Counted from the stretch's first letter, positions 16,456 through 25,190 are shown. The stretch is DNA of 64,000 nt from JANRLJ01 sp033762735 (GCA_033762735.1 JANRLJ010000174.1:1-64000); one strand, 5' to 3'. Made by a program: numbers and translations. Notes: a model not told the origin generated them from the sequence alone.

Positions 16456-16994
16456 GTGCGGCGTTTGTGGCGCGTCTGGAAAAACCGATCTGGCTCCCAC
16501 TGCGCGGCGTCGGGATGATCGGTCGGGCCGAGACTAAGCAGGATGTTCTCCCCGGCCTCCTTCAAATAGTACACCTGATACCGCCGTCCCGGGGTGATGA
16601 TTGGACGCGGTGACAACCGTTTGCGAAAGATCAGCGCATTTCCTGTTTCGTCATACAACCTGACAGGCTTCCAGAACATCCAGAAAGGCGCTGACCCGGC
16701 TTTTGCCTCCAGGGTCGTATAATGCACAGGGGTGCGGGCATAGCGCACCGCCCGCGCTACCAGCGTGACCAGCAGCACCGCCGTGATGATCCCCAGCACC
16801 AGCAGACCAGGCCGCAGCAGCAGGGCGAGCCGCGTCCACAGCACAACCGTCGCGGGAATCATCAGAACCAGCAGGGTTATCACAGGCTGCATCACGACAT
16901 CAACCCACTGCGCAGGCGTGAGCTTACCAGTACGGTTGGTCAGCAGCCGCTCTCGCATTTCAGGTACAACGGTATCGCGGGGAAGTTTCGTCAT
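16443..16994 (-). CDS. Small membrane protein with two central helices
   Basis: 183 residues. Two membrane helices follow each other closely (residues ~37-55, ITLLVLMIPATVVLW, and ~60-82, LLVLGIITAVLLVTLVARAV). A soluble C-terminal domain of ~95 residues contains KPVRLYDETGNALIFRKRL and GRRYQVYYLKEAGENILLSL. The C-terminal half looks like a small beta-rich domain often found in helix-hairpin membrane proteins, but I cannot name the family. The gene starts 45 bases after the stop of nuoN in the same direction, with a palindromic repeat between them, so it could ride on the complex I transcript; whether it belongs to the complex is unknown. Confidence 0.55.
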   Translation of the reverse strand: MTKLPRDTVVPEMRERLLTNRTGKLTPAQWVDVVMQPVITLLVLMIPATVVLWTRLALLLRPGLLVLGIITAVLLVTLVARAVRYARTPVHYTTLEAKAGSAPFWMFWKPVRLYDETGNALIFRKRLSPRPIITPGRRYQVYYLKEAGENILLSLGPTDHPDAAQWEPDRFFQTRHKRRTQQE

Positions 16995-17024
16995 TGTACA
17001 GGGGCGCAGCGTACTGCGCCCTTC
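16995..17024. repeat. Palindromic intergenic repeat after nuoN
   Basis: TGTACAGGGGCGCAG, then CGTA, then CTGCGCCCTTC: arms GGGCGCAG/CTGCGCCC. Member of the GGGGCG repeat family; it could also act as a weak terminator behind nuoN. Confidence 0.65.
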
Positions 17025-17039
17025 TCCACATCCACAACT

Positions 17040-18554
17040 TTACGGCACGAGCGCCGCTGCAAGCGCGACGGTGCTGCCAAGATTGGTCGCCAGCGGCCAG
17101 AAGATACCGAGCAGCAGAGTCCCCGCGAAAGCCGCATAAATCGCATAGGTGACGTACTGCGTCAGACCTTCCGCCCGGCTGCCATCCGCATCGCGCAGAT
17201 ACATATTCACGATCACACGCACGTAATAGAATGCGCTGATCACGCTCGTCAGAACACCGACGACCGCCAACAGGAACAGATCAGCCTGGATGGACGCACC
17301 GAAGATGAACCATTTGCCCGTGAAGCCCGCCGTGAGCGGGATGCCCGTCAGACTGAGCATAAAGATCGCCATGATCGCCGCCAGCAGAGGTTTGCTCTTT
17401 GCCAACCCGGTGAAATCCTCAATATCGGTGCCGCTGCCGTCTTCACGTTCCAGCGCCAGCACCACCCCGAATGCGCCCAGGTTGGTGAAAGCGTAGGACA
17501 GCATATAGATCAGCGCACCCTGCGCGGCGATGTTGCCGATGCCGGGTGTCCCGCCCGCCGCGACCGCCATCAGGATATACCCGGCGTGTGCAATCGAGGA
17601 ATAGGCCAGCAGGCGCTTCATATTGGTCTGCGAAATCGCCACCAGATTGCCGACGATCATCGTCAGCGCCGCGATAATGGCGATCACGGTCTGCCATGCG
17701 GCAGAGGTCGCGCTGGCTTCTCCGCTTTCCAGGAACAGGAACGGCAGGCCGACCAGCATCACGCGCAGCAGCGCTGCGAAACCGCCCGCCTTCGCGCCCA
17801 CACTCATAAAGGCGGTAACAGGCGTCGGTGCGCCTTCGTATACATCCGGCGTCCACATATGGAACGGCACGACTGCGACCTTAAAGCCGAGGCCGACGAT
17901 AATCAGCGCCGCGCCCACCAGCAGATAGAAGACCGAGCTGCTGTCCTGCGCCACAATGTCGTTGACCGCGGCGAAGATTTCAGGCAGGCGGGTCGTCCCG
18001 GTCGCGCCGTAGATCAGCGCCGCACCATAGACGAAGAAGGCGCTGGCGAACGCGCCGAGGATGAAGTACTTCATGCCGCTTTCTTCCGACTTAAGATCGT
18101 TCGGACGGAAGGCGGCCATGATGTAAAGCGGAATGCTGAGCAGTTCGAGCGCGACGAACACCACGATCAGGTCGTTTGCGCCCGCCATGAACATCATCCC
18201 CGACGTAGAGAACAGGAGCAGGGAGTAAAACTCCCCGCGTTCAATGCCTGTGCGCTGGAGATAGTCGATGCTCAGGAAAACGGTCAGAATAGCCGTGATC
18301 AGAATCACGATATTCATGAAACCCGTGAACTGATCGGCGATGAACAGGCCGTTAACTGCCTCCCCACCCCGGTTGTAGACGAACAGGTTCAGAATGAAAC
18401 TGATCCCCAGTGCGCCCAGCGTGAGCCATGCCGTCACCGACTTGCGCTGCACGAACAGGTCGATCAGCAGCAGGAAGCAGGTGAAAAGCGCCAGGAACGC
18501 CGCCGGGAGCGTGTATTCAAGGTTGAGATCAGCAATGTTTGGTGCTGTAATCAT
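17040..18554 (-). CDS. nuoN: NADH-quinone oxidoreductase subunit N
   Basis: 504 residues; one of the three antiporter-like proton-pumping subunits of complex I (family of MnhA/MrpA-type channels) with about 14 membrane helices. Core motifs: ELLSIPLYIMAAF with the key glutamate, KAEESGMKYF-like lysine segment (EESGMKYFILGAFASA), VPFHMWTPDVYEGAPTPVTA, and LLAYSSIAHAGYI. It sits in the cytoplasmic membrane distal to subunit H. It is the last of the complex I genes here, 11 bases after nuoM, with AAGGAG seven bases before the ATG. No unusual insertion. Confidence 0.95.
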   Translation of the reverse strand: MITAPNIADLNLEYTLPAAFLALFTCFLLLIDLFVQRKSVTAWLTLGALGISFILNLFVYNRGGEAVNGLFIADQFTGFMNIVILITAILTVFLSIDYLQRTGIERGEFYSLLLFSTSGMMFMAGANDLIVVFVALELLSIPLYIMAAFRPNDLKSEESGMKYFILGAFASAFFVYGAALIYGATGTTRLPEIFAAVNDIVAQDSSSVFYLLVGAALIIVGLGFKVAVVPFHMWTPDVYEGAPTPVTAFMSVGAKAGGFAALLRVMLVGLPFLFLESGEASATSAAWQTVIAIIAALTMIVGNLVAISQTNMKRLLAYSSIAHAGYILMAVAAGGTPGIGNIAAQGALIYMLSYAFTNLGAFGVVLALEREDGSGTDIEDFTGLAKSKPLLAAIMAIFMLSLTGIPLTAGFTGKWFIFGASIQADLFLLAVVGVLTSVISAFYYVRVIVNMYLRDADGSRAEGLTQYVTYAIYAAFAGTLLLGIFWPLATNLGSTVALAAALVP

Positions 18555-18565
18555 AAAAGGACTCC

Positions 18566-20131
18566 TTACGGGAGCGGAACCTGTGCCACAATTTCAGGCA
18601 CGACGCGGCCAATACCAGCGATCAACTCTGCGGTGCTGGCATCCATCGTGTGGAAGAATACCCCCGGCTGGAAACCAATCCAGAAGATCAGGATGAGAAT
18701 CGGGATGAGCACGGCGATTTCCTGCCAGTGCAGGCGCGGCAGATTGGCGTTTTCCTGTCGCAGATCGCCCATATACACCTTCTGGTACATATAGAGCGTG
18801 TAGACCGCCGCCAGGATTACGCCAAGCGTGGCGAACAGCGCAAAGCCGAAGCCCAGCACTTCGCTGCCCATCGTGCCAAGCAGGATAGTGAACTCACCTA
18901 CGAAGCCGTTCAGACCAGGCAGACCCATACTGCTGAGCGCGACAACCAGGCTGATGCCGCCGAACAGGGGCATGGCCTTCCAGATACCGCCGTAAGCGGC
19001 CATCGCCTTCGTGTGGCGGCGTTCATAGAGCATCCCGACGAGGAGGAACAGCCCGCCTGTGCTGATGCCGTGATTGACCATCTGAATGGTCGCGCCCTGG
19101 ATGCCCTGCGCATTCAGCGCGAAAATCCCCAGTACGACGAAGCCCATGTGGCTGACGGAAGAATACGCGACCAGCTTCTTGATGTCGGTCTGCGCATAGC
19201 TGACCCAGGCGCCGTAGATGATGCCGATCACCGCCAGCACGCCCATCACAGGTGCCCAGTCCACGCTGGCCTGTGGGAACAACGGCAGGCAGAAGCGGAT
19301 GATGCCATAGGTGCCCATCTTCAGCAGGACGCCCGCCAGCAGCACCGAACCCGCCGTCGGAGCCTGTACGTGCGCGTCCGGCAGCCAGCTATGGAAAGGC
19401 CACACCGGGACTTTGATGGCAAACGCGATCAGGAAACCGAGGAACAGGAATGACTGGGTGCTGAACAGGCCATCCGCCGGGAAGCTGAGTGCGCCTGACT
19501 GGATCATCTGGGTGATTTCGGGCAGCGCGAACGTCCCTGCCTGGAAGCCCACATACAGCATCGCCAGCAGCATCAGAATGGAGCCAGCCATCGTGTACAG
19601 GAAGAACTTCACAGCGGCATAGACGCGGTTTTCCGCACCCCAGATGCCGATCAGGAAGTACATCGGCACCAGCGTGACTTCCCAGAAGATATAGAAGGTC
19701 ACGAGGTCCTGCGCCACGAACACGCCGATCATCGCCCATTCCAGCAGGAGCATGAAGATGTAGTACAGCTTCTCGCGCCCGCGCTCATGGAAGATTTCGC
19801 TGCGGAAGGAGAACATGATCGCCAGCGGCGTGATGAACGTGGTCAGCAGCACCAGGATCATCGAAATGCCATCGACACCCACGTAATAGCTGATGCCATA
19901 GGTGGGCAGATAGTTGAAGCGATGCACCATTTGCAGGGCGGGGTTGCTCTCGTCAAACGTCACCCACATCACCAGCGAGGCGAAGAAGGTGGCGATGCTG
20001 AACCCGAACGCCGTCCACTTGATCGCTTCTTTTTGCGTGTCCTCACGCATGAACAGTAAGATCGTCAGCCCGACCATCGGCAAAAACAGCGTCAGGGTCG
20101 TCAACGAAAAACCCGTATTGACTGCATCCAT
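18566..20131 (-). CDS. nuoM: NADH-quinone oxidoreductase subunit M
   Basis: 521 residues; antiporter-like pump subunit of complex I. Seen: the broken-helix glutamate region LLLEWAMIGVFVAQD, the FFLYTMAGSILMLLAM helix, AFAIKVPVWPFHSWLPDAHV with the channel lysine, and the KKLVAYSSVSHMGFV stretch typical of the family. About 14 helices. GGGAG eight bases before the ATG supports the start. It is separated from nuoL upstream by an unusual 145-base gap filled with nested inverted repeats, whereas its spacing to nuoN is only 11 bases. Confidence 0.95.
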   Translation of the reverse strand: MDAVNTGFSLTTLTLFLPMVGLTILLFMREDTQKEAIKWTAFGFSIATFFASLVMWVTFDESNPALQMVHRFNYLPTYGISYYVGVDGISMILVLLTTFITPLAIMFSFRSEIFHERGREKLYYIFMLLLEWAMIGVFVAQDLVTFYIFWEVTLVPMYFLIGIWGAENRVYAAVKFFLYTMAGSILMLLAMLYVGFQAGTFALPEITQMIQSGALSFPADGLFSTQSFLFLGFLIAFAIKVPVWPFHSWLPDAHVQAPTAGSVLLAGVLLKMGTYGIIRFCLPLFPQASVDWAPVMGVLAVIGIIYGAWVSYAQTDIKKLVAYSSVSHMGFVVLGIFALNAQGIQGATIQMVNHGISTGGLFLLVGMLYERRHTKAMAAYGGIWKAMPLFGGISLVVALSSMGLPGLNGFVGEFTILLGTMGSEVLGFGFALFATLGVILAAVYTLYMYQKVYMGDLRQENANLPRLHWQEIAVLIPILILIFWIGFQPGVFFHTMDASTAELIAGIGRVVPEIVAQVPLP

Positions 20132-20159
20132 GAATGACTCTCCCAGAGAAATAGTCCTT

Positions 20160-20283
20160 AGTTTTTAGTAGTTAGTTTTTCGTGATTAGTTCCAGATTTT
20201 GCCGCTCATATTTGTAGGGGCGAGGCACGCCTCGCCCACGCTGCGGTAGGAACTAAAAACTATGAACTAACAACTGTTAACTG
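20160..20283. repeat. Nested inverted-repeat unit between nuoL and nuoM
   Basis: The outer imperfect inverted repeat runs from GTTAGTTTTTCGTGATTAGT near 20171 to ACTAAAAACTATGAACTAAC near 20252. Inside it is the palindrome GTAGGGGCGAGGC.CGCCTCGCCC at 20214-20237. The whole unit looks like a MITE-type element of about 120 bp. It fills the gap and reaches the nuoL stop codon. Confidence 0.55.
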
Positions 20284-22733
20284 CGAATATAAGGCAGCAG
20301 CATAATCACGATCACCGCGACCACGCCCAGCAGCAGCATGACCGCATAGGTGCGTACATAACCCGTCTGAATCCGGCGCAGCCCGCCGCTTGCCTGCCGC
20401 ACCAACCAGCCTACACCATTCACTGCGCCATCGATAATGCCCAGATCGAACGGGCGGCTGAGCAGCTTACCAACACCGTTGAAGCCTTTGTACAGTACGG
20501 TGTCGTGGAAGTAATCGTGCAGGAAGTTCCAGTCAACCACATCCGCCAGGAATTTGGCGATACGGTTGAAGGGGTTTTCAAACACGCGGTAGTAGAATTC
20601 ATCCCAGTACATCCGCGCATTGGCGATGCTCCACACGGCTGCGGTTTCCGGGCGCACCTGGAGCGGATCCTTACCGCTGCGGGTGAGCGCCTTCGTGCCG
20701 CCATAGATCGACCGGGCCAGGAAAATCCCGCCGAGGCCGATTGCCAGCGCACCCAGCGCGATCAGCAGTTGGAATTCCGACAGGTGGAAGTGCTGGATGC
20801 TGTATTCCAGGAAGTTGCCCAGGTTATACTCACCGAACAGCCCGCTGAAAATCGGGATGCCGGACGGGGTGTTGATAAAGCCGATGAACACGCTGAAGAA
20901 GGCCAGAATAATCAGCGGTGTGGTCATAGCAGAGCCACTCTCGCTGGCGAAGTTGGCCGCTTCGTGGCGCGGGTTTCCATGAAAGACCATTTCGATCTGC
21001 CGCCACATATAGAAGGCGGTGAAGCCCGCCGCCAGCAGCAGCACGCCAAGCGCAAGGAAGCCCTTTAGCTCGTTATCAATAAAGCCGACGATCCACGCAT
21101 CTGCCAGAATTTCGTCCTTCGACCAGAAGCCCGCAAACGGGAAAATGCCCGCCAGCGCCAGCGTCCCGATCAGGTAGGTGATATAGGTGATCGGCATTTT
21201 ACGGCTCAGCCCGCCCATGTTGCGCATATCCTGCGGGTCAAAGGGCGTGGTGGGGCCGCCGGGAGAGACATCGGGGTTATGATCGCCGTGCGTTTCGTCG
21301 CCATGTGCATCATGGTCATCATGGCCGTGTCCGTGACCATGTGCGTGTTCGAGGTGATGATGCCCGTGTTCCATGCCGTGAATGACGGAACCGCTACCGA
21401 GGAACAACAGCGCCTTGAAGAAGGCGTGGGTAATCATATGGAACATGGCCGCTGTGTACGCACCGAGGCCAACCGCTGCCACCATGAACCCAAGCTGGCT
21501 GACGGTGCTGTAGGCCAGCACACGCTTGATGTCGAACTGGCCCATAGCGATAAAGCCGCCGACCAGCGCTGTGCTGATGCCGACCAGGGTCACGACAAAC
21601 GATGTTAGCTGGAAGGCATCACCGCCCAGATCAATCGTGGCGTTATAGAGGAAGCTGTTGGAGCGCACCATCATGTACACACCCGCCGTGACCATCGTGG
21701 CGGCGTGAATGAGAGCGCTGACGGGCGTAGGCCCGGCCATCGCGTCCGGCAGCCATACAAACAGCGGAATCTGGGCGGATTTACCCGCCGCGCCGAGGAG
21801 CATAAACAGCGTAATCAGGACGAGTACAGTGCTGATCGACAGCGAAAGCGAACCGAACTCGACCGTTCTGTTTTCATAGCTGAAGCGCTCGGCCTGACCA
21901 AACACACCAAGCTGACGGTCTTCGACGCTCTCGTCCGACCAGTGATAGGCGGCAATAGCAACGCTGTGACCTTCTTCTTCGGCAGCGGCTTCACCTTCGC
22001 CCTCGCCGCCTTGAGCGACGGCTGCGCCTTCTTCGCTGTGCGCGGCTTCCTCGCCATGATGCTGCCCAGCTTCATTGTTCGCCAGTTCGCCCGGCTTATA
22101 GAAGTCGAGCGTACCGAACGTCCAGAACGTCAGGAAGACGGCCATCAGAACGCCGAAGTCGCCGATACGGTTGGCGATAAAGGCCTTGCGGGCGGCGTTG
22201 CTGTTCTTCCAGCCTTCGCCATGCGGCTTGTCCCACCAGAAGCCGATCAGCAGATAGGAGCACAACCCCACGCCTTCCCAGCCCACGAACATCATCAGGA
22301 AGTTGTTGCCCGTGATGAGGATGAGCATGAAGGTGAGGAACATATTCAGGTAGGCGAAGAAGCGGTAGAAACGCGGGTCGCCGTGCATGTAGCCAGAGGC
22401 GTAAATGTGGATGAGCGTCCCCACGAACGTGACGAACAGCATCATGGTCACATTGAGCGTATCCACGCGCTGCTGCCAGCTAATCACCAGATCAGCCGAG
22501 CCGATGCGGATCCAATCCGCCAGCAGCGGCGGGTCAATCACCAACGGCTGAAAATCGTTGTTCCGCAGGTAGGTGAAGAGCAGGAACGCGATCACAAACG
22601 ACAGGGAAGACGCGATAATGCCAATCAGGGCGGAGATCCGCTCCGGCAAACGCGCACCCCAGAAGAAGTTGATGAACGCGCCGATGGCCGGGAACAGAAT
22701 AATTAAGGGTGCCAGTTGCGCTAAACTTTGCAT
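20277..22733 (-). CDS. nuoL: NADH-quinone oxidoreductase subunit L, with insertions
   Basis: 818 residues against roughly 610-660 usually; the distal pump subunit of complex I with its long lateral helix at the C-terminus. Conserved parts are clear: LLIGFWWDKP, KAFIANRIGDFG, KSAQIPLFVWLPDAM.GPTPV, LAYSTVSQLGFM, THAFFKALLFLGSGSVIHGM. Two additions stand out. Residues ~217-275 are an acidic, alanine/glutamate/histidine-rich insert between helices. Residues 452-485 are a histidine-rich loop (14 His in 34) followed by the family motif MRNMGGL. Both are hydrophilic loops outside the pumping core. GAGAGG before the ATG supports the start. Confidence 0.95.
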   Translation of the reverse strand: MQSLAQLAPLIILFPAIGAFINFFWGARLPERISALIGIIASSLSFVIAFLLFTYLRNNDFQPLVIDPPLLADWIRIGSADLVISWQQRVDTLNVTMMLFVTFVGTLIHIYASGYMHGDPRFYRFFAYLNMFLTFMLILITGNNFLMMFVGWEGVGLCSYLLIGFWWDKPHGEGWKNSNAARKAFIANRIGDFGVLMAVFLTFWTFGTLDFYKPGELANNEAGQHHGEEAAHSEEGAAVAQGGEGEGEAAAEEEGHSVAIAAYHWSDESVEDRQLGVFGQAERFSYENRTVEFGSLSLSISTVLVLITLFMLLGAAGKSAQIPLFVWLPDAMAGPTPVSALIHAATMVTAGVYMMVRSNSFLYNATIDLGGDAFQLTSFVVTLVGISTALVGGFIAMGQFDIKRVLAYSTVSQLGFMVAAVGLGAYTAAMFHMITHAFFKALLFLGSGSVIHGMEHGHHHLEHAHGHGHGHDDHDAHGDETHGDHNPDVSPGGPTTPFDPQDMRNMGGLSRKMPITYITYLIGTLALAGIFPFAGFWSKDEILADAWIVGFIDNELKGFLALGVLLLAAGFTAFYMWRQIEMVFHGNPRHEAANFASESGSAMTTPLIILAFFSVFIGFINTPSGIPIFSGLFGEYNLGNFLEYSIQHFHLSEFQLLIALGALAIGLGGIFLARSIYGGTKALTRSGKDPLQVRPETAAVWSIANARMYWDEFYYRVFENPFNRIAKFLADVVDWNFLHDYFHDTVLYKGFNGVGKLLSRPFDLGIIDGAVNGVGWLVRQASGGLRRIQTGYVRTYAVMLLLGVVAVIVIMLLPYIRS

Positions 22734-22807
22734 AAAAGCCTCTCAGTTGCGTCGTGCCGAGTTGTTGTTGCAAACGTGCTACGGCGCGTTGCCCAAAGTA
22801 CCGGGTT

Positions 22808-23110
22808 TCAGCCTTCCATCAGGTGCAGTTCGTCGATGTTGATGCTCTGCTTGCTGCGGAAGATGGCGACAATCAGCGCCAGACCGACTGCCACTTCCGC
22901 CGCCGCAACGGTAATGACGAAGAAGACGAACACATGCCCATCCACCCCGCCCCACTGCTTCGCGAAGGCGACCAGCGCCAGATTCGCGGCGTTCAGCATC
23001 AGCTCGACCGACATAAAGACGAGGATGGCGTTGCGCTGGAGCAGCACACCCATCGCTCCCATTGTGAACAACACCATACTCAGAATAATGAATGCTTCGG
23101 TTGGAACCAT
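22808..23110 (-). CDS. nuoK: NADH-quinone oxidoreductase subunit K
   Basis: 100 residues, three membrane helices, standard size. The two conserved glutamates are visible: one in MSVELMLNAANLALV (helix 2) and one in VAAAEVAVGLALIVAIF (helix 3); they lie on the proton path between subunits J and N. LLQRNAILVFMS is the usual loop and helix start. GGAGAG precedes the ATG at the right distance. Located between nuoJ and nuoL, with an inverted repeat (TAGGGGAAGG/CCTTCCCCTA) in the gap towards nuoJ. Confidence 0.95.
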   Translation of the reverse strand: MVPTEAFIILSMVLFTMGAMGVLLQRNAILVFMSVELMLNAANLALVAFAKQWGGVDGHVFVFFVITVAAAEVAVGLALIVAIFRSKQSINIDELHLMEG

Positions 23111-23133
23111 GATGTCTCTCCATCACACAACCA

Positions 23134-23171
23134 TAGGGGAAGGCATCGCTTTTTCGGCGCACCTTCCCCTA
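23134..23171. repeat. Inverted repeat between nuoJ and nuoK
   Basis: TAGGGGAAGG and CCTTCCCCTA, 10-bp arms around an 18-base loop. Related in its edges (TAGGGG/CCCCTA) to the other intergenic repeats. Confidence 0.65.
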
Positions 23172-23193
23172 CGATTGAAATCATCCACGCTTG

Positions 23194-24462
23194 TTAGTCC
23201 CCGGCAGGTTCGGGCTGTTCCGGCTCTCTCAACTGCGGCAGTTCGGGCACATTGGTCACGTCCTGCCCGGTCTGGCTGGCGATCACGCTGGTGAGCGGAC
23301 GGCTGACCTTGCGGCGCAGCGGACGGCCCGGCTTGGGCTTGACCGTACCACGCTGTGTCAGGACGATTGCGCCAACCATCGCAGCCAGCAGCAGCACCGC
23401 CACAATCTCGAACGGCAGCACATAATCGATGAACAGCAGCGCACCGACCGACGCCGGGCTGCCGAAGGTCGCCAGGGTTTCGCTCTGCGCCTCAATGCTG
23501 ATCGGTCGAAAACCTTCGCCAACCCCAAGCGGCTCTGCACCCAGGATAATCAACTGGGCAAGGCCGGGGGTCAGTTCGTATTCACGCAGGGAGAAAAGCC
23601 TTTCCTCAGGGCGATCAGCGCGGACAAAGGCCCATTCCGGTTCGCGCTCACGGCTGATAAAGGCGGTTGACGCCTGACCGTAGGGGATATTGGCAGCGTA
23701 CACTTCCGGCTCAACACTGCTGAATTCCGGCAGTTGTTCGACCAGGGTAACGGCTTCGACGGCAGGATAGGCATTGAAGACGGTCACGCGGGTGCTGCGG
23801 GAGGGGGTGCCGCTCAGGTCTTCCTGAACCACACCCAGCAGCGGCAGGCGTTCCTCGCCATAGGCCACAACCGTCTGCGCGGTATCGTTCAGCAGAGTCA
23901 CCGAGCCGACCGGAATCGCCAGCGCGGGATCATCGCCTGCAAAAGCGACCGAGATATCATAGTCACCCGGTTCCACCTGCAGGAACTCGCTGGCTTCGCC
24001 CAGGTCAACATCACTCGCCAGCAGCGCACCATCGGCGTAGATATCGACCGCTTCGGGGAAGCCCGCCGCCGCGTGTGCCACGCGCACATAAGGCCGGTCG
24101 CCTTCGGCATTCTGGGTATCAATATCGCCCGCGTTGAACGCAAAGAACGTAGCGAACACGAATGACAGCGCCAGCGCCAGCGTCACAGGCGTAATCCACT
24201 TGAATTCTCGTGCGCTGCCGCCGACATTTTCCGCCCCTAACAGCATGATAACGAACAGGAACAGCACCATAATCGCCCCGGCATAGACGGCAATCTGTAC
24301 CATCGCCAGGAAGGGCGCGTCCAGCATCACATAAAGAAAGGCGACACAGATAAAGTTTCCAATCAAACAAAGGGCGCTGAGCACCGCGTTTTTACTCAGG
24401 AGCATTCCCGCTGCCGCAACAACGGCAAGGAAGGCTACGCCAGCAAACAACCAGATTTCCAT
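23194..24462 (-). CDS. nuoJ: NADH-quinone oxidoreductase subunit J with DUF4397-like insert
   Basis: 422 residues, more than twice the usual length. Residues 1-110 are ordinary NuoJ: three helices with the conserved AMVQIAVYAGAIMVLFLFVI segment. Residues ~335-372 are the conserved last part (LFIDYVLPFEIVAVLLLAAM). In between, ~111-333 is a soluble insert in a loop that is normally short. It has two similar halves opening with PYVRVAHAAAGFPEAVDIYA and STRVTVFNAYPAVEAVTLVE. The pattern of strands and the wording VRVAH...AVDIY.DG resemble the DUF4397 family of extracytoplasmic beta domains. By topology it should lie on the outer face of the membrane. A basic, proline-rich tail follows the last helix. 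The reading frame is open throughout, so this is not a sequencing join. A promoter-like sequence lies upstream. Confidence 0.9.
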   Translation of the reverse strand: MEIWLFAGVAFLAVVAAAGMLLSKNAVLSALCLIGNFICVAFLYVMLDAPFLAMVQIAVYAGAIMVLFLFVIMLLGAENVGGSAREFKWITPVTLALALSFVFATFFAFNAGDIDTQNAEGDRPYVRVAHAAAGFPEAVDIYADGALLASDVDLGEASEFLQVEPGDYDISVAFAGDDPALAIPVGSVTLLNDTAQTVVAYGEERLPLLGVVQEDLSGTPSRSTRVTVFNAYPAVEAVTLVEQLPEFSSVEPEVYAANIPYGQASTAFISREREPEWAFVRADRPEERLFSLREYELTPGLAQLIILGAEPLGVGEGFRPISIEAQSETLATFGSPASVGALLFIDYVLPFEIVAVLLLAAMVGAIVLTQRGTVKPKPGRPLRRKVSRPLTSVIASQTGQDVTNVPELPQLREPEQPEPAGD

Positions 24463-24505
24463 CGGATATGAATCCTGTTCAGGCGTTGGTGGTCAAACTT
24501 TGTGC

Positions 24506-24534
24506 AGTCTAACACAAACATGGGCAGACTTCAA
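24506..24534 (-). promoter_or_regulatory. Internal promoter ahead of nuoJ
   Basis: Read on the minus strand: TTGAAG, 17 bases, TAGACT, about 45 bases before the nuoJ ATG and after a terminator-like hairpin. Confidence 0.4.
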
Positions 24535-24561
24535 ACGTTTTGAGAACAACTTGCGCCTTCG

Positions 24562-24592
24562 GACAAAAACAGAGGGCGCTGTTGTGCGCCCC
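24562..24592 (-). terminator. Terminator-like hairpin after nuoI
   Basis: On the minus strand GGGCGC, loop ACAACA, GCGCCC, then TCTGTTTTTGT. It lies 36 bases after the nuoI stop, inside the complex I cluster; it could end or attenuate transcription there. Confidence 0.5.
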
Positions 24593-24627
24593 CTGCGACT
24601 TCTCAAATACAGCGGTGGTTTCCTGCC

Positions 24628-25122
24628 CTACTTGGCGTTGGGCATATCCGGAATGGCGCGGCTGTACTGGCCTTCCGCCACCTTCTGCGGGGTATCCTGT
24701 CCGCCCGCCGGAACCGGGTCGATCAGCATGTCTTTGGTGAAAATCGAGTCGCGGCGGTCGGTGAAGCTCAACTGATGCTCATGCCCCAGTTCAATCGCCT
24801 GCGTCGGGCAGGCATCTTCACAATAGCCGCAGAAAATGCAGCGCAGCATATTGATCTCGTAAGTCTTGGCGTAGCGTTCGCCGGGGCTGTAGCGCTGCTC
24901 GTCGGTATTCTCCGCCGCTTCCACCCAGATCGCATCCGCCGGACAGGCCGCCGCACACAGCGCACAACCGATGCACTTCTCCATCCCATTGTCATAGCGG
25001 CGCAGATGATGCCGCCCCTTATAGCGTTCCTGGAAAGGACGCACCTGCTCGGGGTATTGCAGCGTGATCTTCTCTTCCAGAACGTGCTTGAATGTCGTCG
25101 CAAAACCCTTGATGACGTTCAT
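24628..25122 (-). CDS. nuoI: NADH-quinone oxidoreductase subunit I
   Basis: 164 residues; the ferredoxin-like subunit carrying clusters N6a and N6b in the peripheral arm. Two CxxCxxCxxxCP motifs are complete: C50-C53-C56-C60 (CIGCALCAAACP) and C95-C98-C101-C105 (CIFCGYCEDACP). It passes electrons from subunit G to subunit B. The N-terminal amphipathic helix anchoring it to the membrane arm is present. It follows nuoH and is separated from nuoJ by 165 bases holding a hairpin and a possible promoter. Confidence 0.95.
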   Translation of the reverse strand: MNVIKGFATTFKHVLEEKITLQYPEQVRPFQERYKGRHHLRRYDNGMEKCIGCALCAAACPADAIWVEAAENTDEQRYSPGERYAKTYEINMLRCIFCGYCEDACPTQAIELGHEHQLSFTDRRDSIFTKDMLIDPVPAGGQDTPQKVAEGQYSRAIPDMPNAK

Positions 25123-25190
25123 TGTTGATTTTTCTCTCTCTCAATCCTGATCGTGGGGAATATCTTCTTTTCCCACGCAATTTGTTGTTT

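Noticed and set aside
16722..18794. A 690-codon open frame on the plus strand
   Set aside because: Antisense to nuoN and nuoM; the translation is a low-complexity, His/Arg/Gln-rich shadow of a high-GC gene.
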